A stretch of DNA of 64,000 nucleotides. Origin: Brachynemurus nebulosus. Its lineage: Eukaryota > Arthropoda > Insecta > Neuroptera > Myrmeleontidae. How positions within the stretch are numbered: position 1 is the first letter of the stretch; every line of letters starts with the position of its first letter. Under the pieces are notes generated by a model. It was not told where the DNA came from, made no database searches, and was given only the letters and a program-made list of their open reading frames with translations. Location of the stretch: contig JAPWDM010000004.1 in assembly GCA_035578155.1 (NCBI GenBank), forward strand, positions 57,462,660 through 57,526,659, read 5' to 3'. Below are positions 1 to 10,500 of this stretch, one piece after another. The position numbers and the translations under genes are program-made.

Positions 1-111
1 TTCGTAATCAGCGCCCTAAAATCTATCAAAGTCAGTTGTCAAATCTTAAAGGGGGAGACCATCGCGGGCTGTGTTATAGGAGCTGTGTATCTTATTTACT
101 TACCCTATATT

Positions 112-211
112 AAAGCTCATTAAAATCAAAAGGGTGCTTTGATGTGGTGTAAGTATACAACAATAAATTAATTATTACTCAGAAAGCACCCTTTTGATTT
201 TAATGAGCTTT
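112..211. repeat. Short hairpin (MITE-like) repeat
   Basis: Arms at 112-140 and 183-211 are almost exact reverse complements of each other (core AAAATCAAAAGGGTGCTTT). Both arms are followed by nearly the same 12 bases, GATGYGGTGTAA, so the unit has inverted and direct symmetry. There is no coding potential. A miniature DNA transposon is the likeliest reading; a target duplication was not found. Confidence 0.5.
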
Positions 212-225
212 GATGCGGTGTAAAA

Positions 226-1089
226 TCCTATAATTATAAAATTTGCTGTTATTACCTACTATATAATATTCGATTTATTTATAATATATAAATTTGACCT
301 AAATGGTGAAAAACTAATTTTTTTTTAAATTTGGATACAACCCCTAAAAATAACCCTAAATTATACGAGGATGTGGTAAAAGTTGTTGAATTTAACATGA
401 AAATTCCTGAAGTTTATGTTCATGAAAATCTCAAAATACTTCTTCTAATCGACATTTCAAATAAGAAATAACAGTAACTGAGACGTCAATGGGATTTTTA
501 ATCATGAAAATTATAATAGTATCGTGCGTGTTTATACAGCATAATCGAAAATATTGTACACATCATTCTGGAAACTATCAAGGGAGTATTTAACGTTGCT
601 ATAGCATCTGTTTGGTACATATTTTAAAATGGTAAAATATCTTAATGGCCTACTGTAGTACTCTTTACATACATAAAATTTCTCTTTATGTGATAAGATA
701 TAAATATTTATGTGTCAAAGAATTCGTAATATTATTTCCATCATATTTTCGTAATATTATTTCCATGTTAAGAACATGTAGTAATGTCGACCCAAATGCA
801 AATAACCCGTAGCCTATATTTATTTTATATTCAAACTTCAGGTACATGTCTAAATGGGATATATAATTAAATAAGAAATTCAAGTAAAATTATCTTACAT
901 TTTATCACTGTTAATGATGATAATAAAACTGAATTTACTGTTCAAAACGGATGAACGATAAATATAAAACGTTTAAGGATTTTTAGTGGTGGAATATACA
1001 TAATATGTAAATGTTACTGAAAATTTTGTTGATGCCCGTTTTGGTACTCTATATCTATAACATTGAAAGCAGTTGAATCTTACAAGTAA
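226..1089. other. AT-rich intergenic stretch, no gene seen
   Basis: No open frame here resembles a protein, and no RNA gene or clear repeat was recognised. A short local duplication of TCGTAATATTATTTCCAT occurs near 724-765. Confidence 0.5.
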
Positions 1090-1260
1090 AGGTCCCGAGG
1101 TCGGACCTATCGACATTTTGATGAAACTTAAATATGCTGTAGTACACTAAAAACTAAAGGAAACGTATTGTTTTTAAGGGGTGAAATCGCCCTTCAAAAA
1201 TTGGGGTAAAAATTTAATTTTTCAAATATCTCGAAAACAGTAAGAGATAGAGCAAAAGTA
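1090..1260 (+). repeat. Interspersed repeat family C, fragment
   Basis: The order of motifs (AAGGTC..., GATGAAACTT, AAGGGGTGAAAT..., GGGGTAAAAATTTAATTTT, then TCAAATATCTCGAAAA) recurs at 55620-55770 and 59310-59665 on this strand and at 61340-61570 and 62060-62325 on the other. It is non-coding. Class unknown. Confidence 0.5.
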
Positions 1261-1269
1261 CATTGATAG

Positions 1270-1342
1270 TACATTGAATAATAAAAAATTCCTCCAAATT
1301 TTAACTAAAAAAATTTGGAGGAATTTTTTATTATTCAATGTA
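1270..1342. repeat. Near-perfect 33-bp hairpin
   Basis: Arms at 1270-1302 and 1309-1342 contain TTCCTCCAAATTTT and its reverse complement around a loop of about 6 nt. It is immediately downstream of the family C fragment. Probably a tiny palindromic insertion. Confidence 0.55.
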
Positions 1343-1476
1343 CAAACATATGCAGATGTGGGAAAAAAAATTTGATGAAAAATAAAAATCGATTTTTGGC
1401 CAATTTTCAAATTTTAAAAAGGTTTGAGCGACCCTTAAGAAATTTTTTATCGAGTTAATTTTTGGTGAGAAATTTT

Positions 1477-1478
<2 letters not shown>

Positions 1479-1547
<69 letters not shown>
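1479..1547. repeat. (TA)n microsatellite
   Basis: Uninterrupted TA dinucleotide tract of about 69 bp. Reading frames through it are repeat artefacts. Confidence 0.95.
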
Positions 1548-1549
<2 letters not shown>

Positions 1550-2039
1550 CAAAAAATTAAGGGAGCAGAAAAACTTTTAATTTTTTAGTGATTTTTGAAG
1601 AGCTGTATTTACGTGAAAAATGGTCGTATTTAGATGATTAAAAAGGCATTTTCAAGCTCCAAGATTTTAGTTTTCAGATCTTCCGTCCGAGAATTTTTAA
1701 GAGTAACAATTATCGAGCAATTTTAAGGAATAACACAAAAAAAAAATTGGTGTACGGGCTTGAAAAATTTTCTTACAGTAAAGCCATAGTATTGACTTGC
1801 TAGCCTGTTTTTTAAGCTTCAGTTTCCTTTTTTAAATTTTTCTCTGCATCGAATTGTTCCGAAGATATAAACTTTGAATGCAAAAGGATCCTTTTTGCGT
1901 TAGCCGTCGATATCTCAGAAAATTAAAAGGTAATTGTTGCGAAAAATTGTCCGCATCCTTGCGAATGTTGTTGGGGAATCTAATGTTTTATTTTTTATTT
2001 TTGAATTTTTATACTTCACTATATCCCCAATAATCCTGC
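1548..2039. other. Non-coding stretch between repeats
   Basis: AT-rich sequence with no recognisable gene. The phrases ...ATCTCAGAAAATTAAAAGG and TTTTTTAAATTTTTCTCTGCATC look like parts of dispersed repeats, but no second copy was found in the window. Confidence 0.4.
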
Positions 2040-2505
2040 AAATCGGCAGGTCGATCTATGGTATAATGGTTTTCCTAAACCGTTTGTTCAAAATTTCAGG
2101 AAAAAGATTAAAAGAGCAAAATTGAATGGAAAATTCAATTTTTTTTTAGCTTTTCTCATAATTAGGCGTCTTTTATCCATTAAATTTAAAGACCAAAAAA
2201 ATTTTTTTTTCAAAGTTTTTGTTAAAATTAAAAAAAAATTAAAAAATTAAAAATAAATTTTAAAAAATATTTTTGAAAAAATTTTTAAATAACGTTTCAA
2301 TTTTTGAAAAAAAAATTTTAAAAATTTTTTTCTAAATTTTTAAATTTAATGGATAAAAGACGCCTAATTGTGAGAAAAGTTAAAAAAAAAAATTGAATTT
2401 TCCATTCAATTTTGCTCATTTAATTTTGCTCCTTTAATTTTTTTTCTGAAATTTTGAAGAAACAGTTTTGGAAAACCATTCGATAGATCGAACTGCTGAT
2501 CTTTG
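2040..2505. mobile_element. Foldback MITE, about 0.47 kb
   Basis: A left arm at about 2040-2190 and a right arm at about 2340-2505 are reverse complements over roughly 150 bp. Shared blocks are GGATAAAAGACGCCTAATT, the TTGAATTTTCCATTCAATTTT-type segment and GGTTTTCC...AAACHGTTTNTTCAAAATTTCAG. The AT-rich centre is itself self-complementary. No coding sequence. A non-autonomous DNA transposon is likely. Confidence 0.6.
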
Positions 2506-2895
2506 TTACTACTATTCATTCCTGCAAAACATTATTTAAAAATTACTGCCATCAGCTCCCTAGCTATTTACTATGTTGCACAGCTATACACGTCTTGTGT
2601 GACAAATGTATTGAATTAAAGAGTGGGAAATTTTTCCATGCGCTGTGTGAACAAACAATGTAAATTTCACAGGATATGACTAAGATAATTTTTAAAGTTA
2701 CAAATATAAGCGAATTTATGAAAAAGCAAAGAACTAAGTAAATTATTACGGATATGAAATTAATACATTAATGATTAATGGGAAATAATACAAAATTTTA
2801 AAGGTTCTTATTTATCGTATATACATAATAAATGTAAAATTTTATAGTTTTACAAAATATTTTTATTTAATTTCTGTTAAAGAAATTTTAATTCT
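2506..2895. other. AT-rich stretch upstream of the LINE, no gene seen
   Basis: No convincing open frame or repeat partner was found. The LINE homology begins abruptly at about 2896, as expected for 5' truncation. Confidence 0.4.
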
Positions 2896-3678
2896 TTAGG
2901 TTATAGAATACGCCGCGGAAATAGGAAAAGCCGCGGGACCAGACCAAATCAGTTACGAATTTTACAAAAGTTTGCCAGACAGGTGGCTAAATGTGTTATT
3001 ATTGACATAAAATTTAATATTAGATAATAAAAGTACCTCAACTTGCTGGTCAGAGTCTAGTCTCAGTTTAATCTATAAAAAAGGGAAAAAAGAGGACCCC
3101 AATAATTACAGAGGTATCTCATTTCTAAACAATGTTGCAAAAATTTTCACTAATTGCAAATAGAATTCAACACTGGGCGGAGGACCAAAATGTGCTTCAG
3201 GAACAACAGTTCGGATTTCGGAAGGGGAGAGGTTGCAGAGATGCAATATTTACATTAGGAAGTATAATTACTATTAAGATGCGACTTAACAGAAGTAAAG
3301 TATATGCAATTTTCGTTGATTTCAAACGAGCCTTTGACTCAGTACCCCACCGGCTCCTGTGGCACAAGTTAGTTAACATTGGTATCAGCACAAAAGTCGT
3401 AAATATACTAAAATCTTTTTATAATAATGCCAAATTCTCTATTACAATAGGTGGAAAAAAAGTAACTATATAAATATTACTGAGGGTTTTTTACAAGGAG
3501 ATGGGCTTTCACCTTTACTATTCAATCTGTTCATAAATGACTTGAACCAATTTATGATCGAAAATAACGTTAGAGGTGTAGATATAGACGGAAAACATGA
3601 CTCAGTCTTATTACTTTACGCAGATGACTTATTTCTAACAACCAACACGCCCGGCGATGCCCAGAAAGCACTAACAGT
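2896..3678 (+). pseudogene. LINE reverse transcriptase, N-terminal and palm part
   Basis: Translated blocks show the order of RT motifs: GKAAGPDQISYEFYK (motif 1 region), LIYKKGKKEDPNNYRGIS (motif 2), FGFRKGRGCRDAIF, VYAIFVDFKRAFDSVPH (motif A, catalytic Asp), GFLQGDGLSPLLFNLFIND (motif B) and LLLYADDLFLTT (motif C with the YADD catalytic pair). Together these would synthesise cDNA from the element's RNA at a nicked target. The frame breaks near 3000, 3130 and 3472, so no functional protein can be made. The start is missing through 5' truncation. The piece ends exactly at the 8-bp target duplication of the hAT-type insertion. Confidence 0.9.
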
Positions 3679-3981
3679 CAGGGCCAGCTTAGCCAATAGG
3701 CCACTCTAGGCCATGGCCTAGGGGCAGGAGATTTTTAGGGGCGGTAAATTTTTAAAATAGGGCGGAAAAATGAGTAATTAAGGTTTTTTTTTGCTCGTCA
3801 CTTATTTGAGAAAGTTTGTAAAAAAGGTAGGAAAAAGGGCGGCAAATTTTTAAAACAGGGCAAAAAAATTTGTGATTGACCTTTTTATTTTTTGTTTTCA
3901 AGATTTCCTTTTTTCAAACAAAAGATAGGGACGGCATTTTTCAAGGTGCCTAGGGGCGGACTCAGGGTTAATCCGGCCCTG
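3679..3981. mobile_element. hAT-type MITE, 303 bp, inserted in the LINE
   Basis: The ends are CAGGGCCAGC... and ...ATCCGGCCCTG, that is, terminal inverted repeats starting CAGGGCCRG, typical of hAT transposons. It is flanked by the perfect 8-bp duplication CTAACAGT (3671-3678 and 3982-3989), the hAT signature. It holds only a diverged pair of GGGGCGG...AAATTTTTAAAA-type blocks and no transposase, so it depends on an autonomous hAT elsewhere. Confidence 0.85.
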
Positions 3982-4146
3982 CTAACAGTTTTAGCAAATG
4001 ACTGTAAATTAAATGAATTAAATGTCAATATAGCTTGTCATCTTGAGGAGGGGTGGCAGACTAAGCCAGTTACCGACATTTAATATAGAAACCAATTCAA
4101 TTAACATAGTCAATGAGTTCTGTTCTTTAGGAGTAATTTCCTCCTC
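3982..4146 (+). pseudogene. LINE reverse transcriptase, segment after motif C
   Basis: Continues directly from the previous LINE piece: LANDCKLNELNVNI, then after a frameshift near 4030 RRGGRLSQLPTFNIETNSIN and VNEFCSLGVISSS. The LGV block matches the conserved segment that follows the palm in LINE RTs. It ends at the 7-bp duplication CCTCCTC of the next insertion. Confidence 0.8.
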
Positions 4147-5047
4147 TGTAATATATTTAAATTTTTCATTGGGAATGAGTTTAGTTGGAAAGGGGTTTAC
4201 TCAAAATAAACTGAAGTGTTTAACTTACAAAAAAAATATGTGTTTATTCAGCAATGAATTTCAAACAATTTTACACTTTTCTCAACAAAGCAGTTAAAAA
4301 TAATTGAAACATCTCACATAAAATTTTGGAATTAGTATTGCTTTCTTTTAAATACAAATGGAACAATTCATAAAGTTATTCCAAAATAGTTGAATATTTT
4401 ATAAACAAAAAAAAAAAAAAAAAATAAATAAATAAATAAAATGAAAATACAAACAATTATGAATAATTGAAATTTTACTTACATTAGTAAATTTCGGCAA
4501 CTGCAGAACGTCTTTCCTTTCGAAGGTTGGAAAACTGGCACTTTGATTTACACAAATTATAGAAAATTCACTGCTCAACAATAAATTATATTATTTTCAA
4601 CTTTAACAATGCACCCCTTTTAAATAGTAATTATTATTATGCAACAATACTGACGGACAGATCGGGACTTTGAACTTTGCTCTGGGGTGGATGGAACTGA
4701 ACTCTCGTTTTTGAATCAATAACTCTAAACTTATTCTGTGCCTTTGGCACGTCTACGTGACATTTTTTTAACGCTTAAGACAATTAATTCAAGGCTATTT
4801 CGTTGATCGAATTAATAGCATAACATACCTCATTACCATACTTAAATGGATACACGGTTAATATAAAATTAATTTATGGTTTCAATCAGCGAGTAGTCCA
4901 AACCAACATTTCCGTTATTGATTTTTGTATTTCATTTCTTGTTTTTAAAGACATTTTGTTTCCAAGAAGCGGTTTCAGTTTTTGCGTCTTAAATTAATTA
5001 CACATCTGCAAATGTACCGATTAAAGAAATACAGGGTGTTCATTACA
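4147..5047. mobile_element. 901 bp TG...CA insertion in the LINE (solo-LTR-like or non-autonomous element)
   Basis: It starts TGTAATATATTT and ends TTCATTACA. The terminal hexamers TGTAAT/ATTACA are inverted, and the insert is flanked by the direct repeat CCTCCTC (4140-4146 and 5048-5054). TG...CA ends and an internal AATAAA-rich tract (4422-4441) would suit a solo LTR, but a 7-bp duplication is longer than the usual 4-6. No coding sequence was recognised inside. Confidence 0.6.
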
Positions 5048-5707
5048 CCTCCTCATGTGTCTTTGCAAAACAAACCCAACACGCCATCGTAAAAACCAAT
5101 ATGGCCGTAAATAATATCAGAGATTTAATGACGAAATCAGAAATACAAAGCTGGAAAGCCAGAATAAATCTATACGAAAGTGTTGTTAAAACAACGGGAT
5201 TGTATGGTGCAGAAACATGGAGCTTACGCTATTTAGACTCGTTAGAACGGATTCAGGGTCGCTTCTTTAAAAATATTTATTGTTGGTAAAAAAACACGCC
5301 TAAATATATAATTAGAAATGAAACAGGTTGTGACCATGTAGCGATATCTGCATTTAAATAAACACTTAATTGGTGGATTAAATTATCAAAGATGGACAAT
5401 AATAAGTTGCCAAAAATATGCTATAATAGGTTGCTAAATCTGGATAGAAACAACAGCACTGTAATAAAGTATAATTGGGTATCGCAACTAAAATCTCTGC
5501 TACATAGTATCAATCTAGACAGCATTTGGGTTAACAAAATTCTACACGGGTGTAAAACCAGTACAAAAATAACATCAGTAAATATAAAGGAAAGCTAATA
5601 ACAATTAACAAAGAAAGAATTATTAACTGTAATTTTAGTCCGATCTATCAGTATATTATAGGGCATCAAGGAACTCAGATATACTTAGTAGACCAATCAT
5701 ATTAACT
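5048..5707 (+). pseudogene. LINE reverse transcriptase, thumb/connection part
   Basis: Resumes in frame after the insertion: SSSCVFAKQTQHAIVKTNM, then MTKSEIQSWKARINLYESVV and LYGAETWSLRYLDSLERIQG, the segment that follows the RT domain in many LINEs. Stops occur at 5287 and near 5358, and a further frame change comes near 5595, after which INKERIINCNFSPIYQYIIG can be read. The piece ends at the TAACT duplication. Confidence 0.8.
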
Positions 5708-6574
5708 CATTTAGAGGGAAAGAAAACAGAAATTGTTATCTAGACTTTTATAAGTGGAAATGGTAAAGAAGCCTATAATAGACGTCAAAAAACTAAATGC
5801 GTGAGCAGGGGCGGCGAGGGTTGATTTGGGGGGGGGGGCAAAAGGGTGAAAAATTATATTATTGCAATTTCCGGCGAAAGTCGAAGCCAAAGAAAAAATT
5901 ATCCTTAATGATGAAGTTGTAGATCATGAAAAAATCTACAACTTTTGTAAGAGACACATTTTAACATAACTTCAATAATTCGGAGAAAAGTACGAATTTT
6001 CTTGTTTTTTTCTTTATTTCGTTTTATGTTTCCCATTTCCACAAAAATAATTTAATTTTGATGAAACTTGGTGAAAGTATACATTTCTAGGTCTTAAATA
6101 ACCGCAAGTTTTTTCTGGTAAAAAAATTAAGAAGTTTTCGAGATATTCATTTTTTTCGGTCCGGAACACTTTTTTTTCAAGAAAAGATTCTACTTAAAAA
6201 ACTCATCGCACAGAGTTCTGCCCGTGCTCATTTTTTTCGGCTTGACATGTACTTTTTGGTAAAATAACAAAAACTGGTAGTTTCACTTAAGAACATGCTC
6301 AAATATGCAAAAGAAAATCAAATAAATAACAAAAAATTACTCTTACAACAATGAATTTTTCAGTAATTCTTGACAATCTGTTCAAATTATTGAAAAATTT
6401 CTACTAACTAATTACATCACTCAGTTGTATGAAAAAAAATACTCCCCCCCCCAAAAAAAAAAAATACCCCCCAAATCAAACCTCCACCGCCCCTGCTCAC
6501 GCATTTAGTTTTTTTAAGTCTTTACCACTTCCATTTATAAAAGTCTAGATAACAATTTTTGTTTTCTTTATGTG
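5708..6574. mobile_element. 867 bp long-TIR element inserted in the LINE
   Basis: Flanked by TAACT at 5703-5707 and 6575-6579. The two ends are inverted repeats for about 130 bp, including TTGTTATCTAGACTTTTATA, AAACTAAATGCGTGAGCAGG and a GGTTTGATTTGGGGGG-like block. The inner part begins CAGGGGCGG and ends CCGCCCCTG, so a second hAT-like pair of termini sits inside the outer arms. No transposase. Removing it rejoins the LINE frame, but with a TAA stop formed at the target site. Confidence 0.75.
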
Positions 6575-6799
6575 TAACTTGATTGGACTATAGAAAGTAA
6601 ACTCAGTTTTAAGAAGACTCGTTTAATCAGCCAATTAAAAGTTTGCGGCATTCTTACCGTTAAACTTAGAGTCACTGATATAATGTAAACAAGATCATAT
6701 TCGTCAAATTTGTAATTATAAGGAACCTGAAACATTAGAACATTTCCTTTTTAAATGCCCGATTCAGAATCCTTATAGGCACGCATTTATACAGAAGTA
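6575..6799 (+). pseudogene. LINE ORF C-terminal domain, first half
   Basis: Reads LDWTIESKLSFKKTRLISQL and, after a frameshift near 6690, ICNYKEPETLEHFLFKCP. This is the C-x2-C-like/H-x4-C zinc-knuckle-type motif near the C terminus of many LINE ORF2 proteins. The pogo-like transposon interrupts it at a TA dinucleotide (6798-6799). Confidence 0.85.
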
Positions 6800-7046
6800 A
6801 GGTAAATGTCCATAATTCCGACACTGTCCCAAAATCCGACACGTTTGCATTATTGTTTAAAAATTAAGGGAACTCAGTTATTAAAATGTTTTCTTTATAT
6901 TTAAGAGACATCTGTGAATATTAGGTAATACTACTCTTTTTAAATTTCCGTTTATTTTTAACAAACAATATATTAAAATTAACGGTTTATTAGTTGTGTT
7001 GTGAACTGTTGGAGACAGCAGCTACAAGTAACTGATTTCTTATAAG

Positions 7047-7457
7047 GTAAGTGCAAAAATACAAAATTTCAAATTACTATTAAATTATGATTTTTTTATT
7101 AAAATGATATTTTAAATACATATTTTGATAGTAAACTGATAAAATATAATAATTTACCTACATTATTAAAGTAAAATTATTAATTAGGTTATTTTTTTGC
7201 ATGTCGAATTTAGAGACCGTAAATTTAAACCTTATCCAAATTTCGACTATGAGTGTCGCAAATATGGGCATCAATAAATTTTACAAATTTTGTTAATTTT
7301 TTATCAAGTGTACGTTTAAAATAGTTATTAATAAACTGCCATGATTATTTTTTTAAAATTTTAATTTAGTCATAAATCCGACAAGGGTGTCGAAATTATA
7401 TTCATCTAGAACTTAAATTCGACACTTAAGAAAAAAAATTAAAATTTCCTTTTCTAG
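7047..7457 (+). other. Predicted 5' UTR intron of the pogo-like transposase gene
   Basis: A strong donor AAG/GTAAGT at 7046-7052 and a pyrimidine-rich acceptor TTTTCTAG ending at 7457 bound a 411-nt stretch with many ATGs and stops. Splicing would place the ATG at 7464 as the first ATG after the junction. Predicted from splice-site motifs only. Confidence 0.4.
7200..7425. promoter_or_regulatory. Left subterminal cluster of the TGTCGRAATTA motif
   Basis: Copies or near copies of the TIR core occur at about 7203 (TGTCGAATTTA), 7240 (AATTTCGAC), 7376 (AATCCGACA), 7389 (TGTCGAAATTA) and 7414 (AATTCGACA), in both orientations. Repeated subterminal motifs matching the TIR are usual transposase binding sites, so this is the inferred role. 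The cluster overlaps the predicted 5' UTR intron. Confidence 0.5.
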
Positions 7458-7463
7458 GTATTC

Positions 7464-8136
7464 ATGACTTTTATCGGAATGATTTCAGATTTTCTAAGCA
7501 TGTCAGCGGAAAAAAAATACCATAAATACTCTACAGAAGATTTAAAAAATGCTTTGGAAGCCATTAAGGGCGGTCTACCGTGTGCAACAGCATCAAAGCA
7601 GTATGGTGTTCCAAGAACCACTTTAATAGATAAAATAAAAGGAAAATATCCTGTAGAATGTAAGAGTGGTGTACCAACCATTCTTACAGAAAACGAAGAA
7701 AAGATATTATCGGAGTGGATCATTAATATGGCTAGAATGGGCTTTCCAATAAGTACGTGGCAATTACTAGACAGCGTGGCAATTTTAGTGAACCAACTAC
7801 AACGGCCCAATAAGTTCCACAATGGACGACCCGGGCGTCACTGGTATGAGGGATTTTTAAAAAGACATCCTGAAATTAGTGTGCGTATGTCTCAAAATTT
7901 ATGTGCATCTAGAGCTGCCATTACAGAGTCTAAAATTAGAAACTGGTTTAAGGAAATTCAAAATTATTTTAATTCTGAAAATATTGATATTAACGAGCCA
8001 AACAGAATTTTTAACGCTGATGAATCAGCCTTTTTCCTTTCGCCGGTGGGTAACAACGTTTTAGCTAAAAAAGGATCAAAAGCTGTGTATAATCGGTGTG
8101 GTAATGACAAAGATTGCCTAACTGTGCTTATAACAG
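7464..8136 (+). CDS. Pogo-like transposase, exon 1 (DNA-binding domain and first catalytic Asp)
   Basis: First coding exon of an 866-residue transposase that would bind the element's TIRs and catalyse cut-and-paste transposition in the nucleus. Residues about 20-62 form a Psq-type helix-turn-helix (YSTEDLKNALEAIKGG...ASKQYGVPRTTLIDKIKGK). Residues about 72-140 form a CENP-B-type helix-turn-helix (TENEEKILSEWI...RHWYEGFLKRHPEIS). Residues 180-193 carry RIFNADESAFFLSP with the first catalytic Asp (D186). The exon ends after ...LTVLITG at a GT donor (8137). The ATG at 7464 is the first after the predicted leader splice; the ATG at 7500 is an equally plausible start, giving 854 residues. No stop or frameshift is present. 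Confidence 0.88.
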
Positions 8137-8340
8137 GTAAATTAAATATTCTATTAGGGTAAAAGCCCCTATACTCGAACGTGATTCAATATTCGAACAG
8201 TTTTGATATTTTTTAATGAAGTTCTTTCTGAAAAAAACCGATAATTATCAAAACTGTTCTACTACTGAATCGCGTTCGAGTATAGGGGCTTTTATGTTAC
8301 TTATGTCATTCAAATTTTATAAAAATTATCATTATTATAG
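8137..8340 (+). other. Transposase intron, 204 nt, GT-AG
   Basis: Donor CAG/GTAAAT and acceptor ATTATTATAG join exon 1 to exon 2 in frame, reading LITGNAAGILAPP across the junction, a conserved stretch of DDE_1 transposases. Without the 131-bp MITE and one TA the intron would be 71 nt, a normal insect size. Confidence 0.85.
8162..8292. mobile_element. 131 bp hairpin MITE inside the transposase intron
   Basis: The inverted arms AAAGCCCCTATACTCGAACG...CGTTCGAGTATAGGGGCTTT extend inward with CAGTTTTGATA-type complementarity. They are flanked by TA at 8160-8161 and 8293-8294. This is a Tc1/mariner-type MITE nested inside a pogo element nested inside a LINE. Confidence 0.85.
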
Positions 8341-10268
8341 GAAACGCTGCGGGGATACTTGCACCACCCATGGTAATTTATCCTTACGAAAAGATTCCTC
8401 GTCACATTGCTATGAGCGTACCAAACGGGTGGGGAATAGGTAAGTCCGAAAGTGGATGGATGACATCGGAATTATTTTTCGAATATATTACGAATATTTT
8501 TCACCCGTGGTTAATTCGGCAGCATATTCAATTGCCAATAATTCTTTACGTTGATGGACATAAATCCCATATAACGTACCCACTCAGCACATTTTGTCAA
8601 AACAATGGAATCATTCTAATAAGCTTGCTTCCAAATTCAACCCACATTCTTCAGCCTTTAGATGTAGGATTGTTCAAATGCCTAAAAAGCAGTTGGAACA
8701 AATGTGTAAAAAAATTTAGAACTGAAAATGGACAAAAAAATTTAAACCGAGACAATTTTGCGCCTGTGCTTGAGTCTGCACTTCACGAAATTAAGAATAT
8801 AGAAAGTATATTTGGCAATGCTTTTAAAAAATGTGGACTTTATCCATTGGACGTGGAGAATATAGATTTCAGCAAAATACTGTCAGAAAAAGAACTAACT
8901 GAAAATAGTAATAAAAGTGATGGGAAAAACGTCAATACAGTTGTCGTCAGTCATTTACGGTTTATGGAAAAAATAATGGACCCAACTATTGTTCGTAAAT
9001 TCCATGCGTTAAGGGGAGCAGAATGGACGGAAGACCTTGAAAATAAAAATTTATATCAGATGTGGTATACTGCTTTCAAAATGTCGGGATTAGATTTTAA
9101 TCAAGAGTCGGACAGTGAAACGTCGGAAAAAGAAAAGAATGAGATGCAGTACAGCGTTGATAATGTTATTATTGAAATAGAAGATGGACTGATCCTAGAA
9201 GAGGGATGGGAAAATATGTTAGCTGAAAATTCTTATGTAGCTACAAATAATTTAAAACTAGATGACAACAATATTAATATATTAAATGATCTTGAAAGCT
9301 ATCAGTACACACAAGGTGATTCTTACATTTTTTCATTACAAAAAGAAACTGACAAAAGGAAAGTAGCAACGCATGATGAGAATGAAATAATACCAAAAGA
9401 AAACGTAAAAAAGCAACTACAAGATAAACTAGTACCAGAAAAAAATAAAATAGAATTTGAAAAACTTGAAACAATTGAAGTAGATAAAAATGAAATAATG
9501 CTAGAAGAAAATAAAATAACAGTAGGAAACGAGGAAGTAACTTTCGAAACAGGTAAAATTACAACTTTAATAGATAGAAATGATATTTTATTCGAAAAAA
9601 GTGAAATGCGAGATAAAAAATTGGAAGTAACACCAGAAAAAAATTGCAAAACAAAAACCACTGCTGACAAAATGGAAAAAAACATAAATTTAAATGAAGA
9701 CAATGTAAATAAAAAAGTTTTGTCGGGATCTGTTATTCCATCACCATTTAAAAAAGCTTTGTTTTGGCCAGAAACAGCTTCCTCAAGAAAATTCAAAAAA
9801 GAAAAAATTCCATCAGTAGTGACATCTGAAGCTTGGAAAGCTTATTATTTGGAAAAGAACGAAAAAAAGAAACAGATAGAGGAAGAAAAAGAACAAAGAA
9901 AACGAAAAAGGGAGGAAAGAAAAAACGCGGCTATTGTACAAAAAACCAACAAAAAACTAAAGCGACCAAGAAACAAAATTCAGAATAAAGAAAACGAGAG
10001 AGCAGGAACTAGTAGTTACCACACAAACGATTATGTTATAGTAAATTATGAAGGAAAGTTGTACCCGGGGATTATTACAGAACTCAAGGAAGAACTCGCA
10101 AAGATTATGGCGATGAAAGAATGTGAAAATGGAAGGTGGAAATGGCCAACAGAAAAGGATGAAATTTGGTATCATCTTAATGAAATCATGGAAAAAATTA
10201 AGCCACCAAAAGAAGTAAATAAAAGACACTTTTTCGTAATTCCAGAATTGGAAAAGTATATTAATTAA
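8341..10268 (+). CDS. Pogo-like transposase, exon 2 (catalytic core and long C-terminal tail)
   Basis: Continues the transposase in frame from 8341. ILYVDGHKSH carries the second catalytic Asp (D296) and HILQPLDVGLF the third (D332), 35 residues apart, a DD35D pattern that fits pogo/Tigger enzymes. The DDE_1 domain ends near residue 370. A long tail of about 490 residues follows, with an acidic lysine-rich low-complexity part (codons at about 9330-9700) and a SPFKKALFWPE block. Next come a basic coiled coil (SEAWKAYYLEKNEKKKQIEE...) with likely nuclear localisation signals, and a small C-terminal module (NDYVIVNYEGKLYPGIITEL...WKWPTEKDEIWYH) that looks SH3/Tudor-like. The stop is at 10266-10268, followed by AATAAA near 10313. 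The 866 residues are longer than typical 500-600-residue pogo transposases. Confidence 0.88.
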
Positions 10269-10399
10269 TAGAATTTATTAAATATATGTACATAATATAT
10301 ATGTTTTGTTTAATAAAACAATCTTTCTGTAAATAATTTTTATGCGTTTTCATCTCTTTTTTTTTATTTGAGCAGAAGTTTATAGTCTAAATTATGGAC

Positions 10400-10500
10400 A
10401 ACAACTGTCGAATTTAAGAACATTGTCGAAAATGTGTTCAAAAATATGTCGAATTTAAAGCTACGTTCCTACGACAGATGTCGAAATTAAGTGTAATTGC
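10400..10500. promoter_or_regulatory. Right subterminal cluster of the TGTCGRAATTA motif
   Basis: CTGTCGAATTTAAG (about 10407), TTGTCGAAAAT (about 10424), ATGTCGAATTTAAAG (about 10447) and ATGTCGAAATTAAG (about 10478) repeat the core of the terminal inverted repeat (GTGTCGGAATTATGG at 10668). They mirror the left cluster. Inferred transposase binding sites. Confidence 0.5.

Noticed and set aside
9323..9796. 157-codon minus-strand frame opposite the pogo transposase
   Set aside because: It is antisense to the low-complexity acidic/lysine-rich part of the transposase, which rarely yields stops on the other strand.
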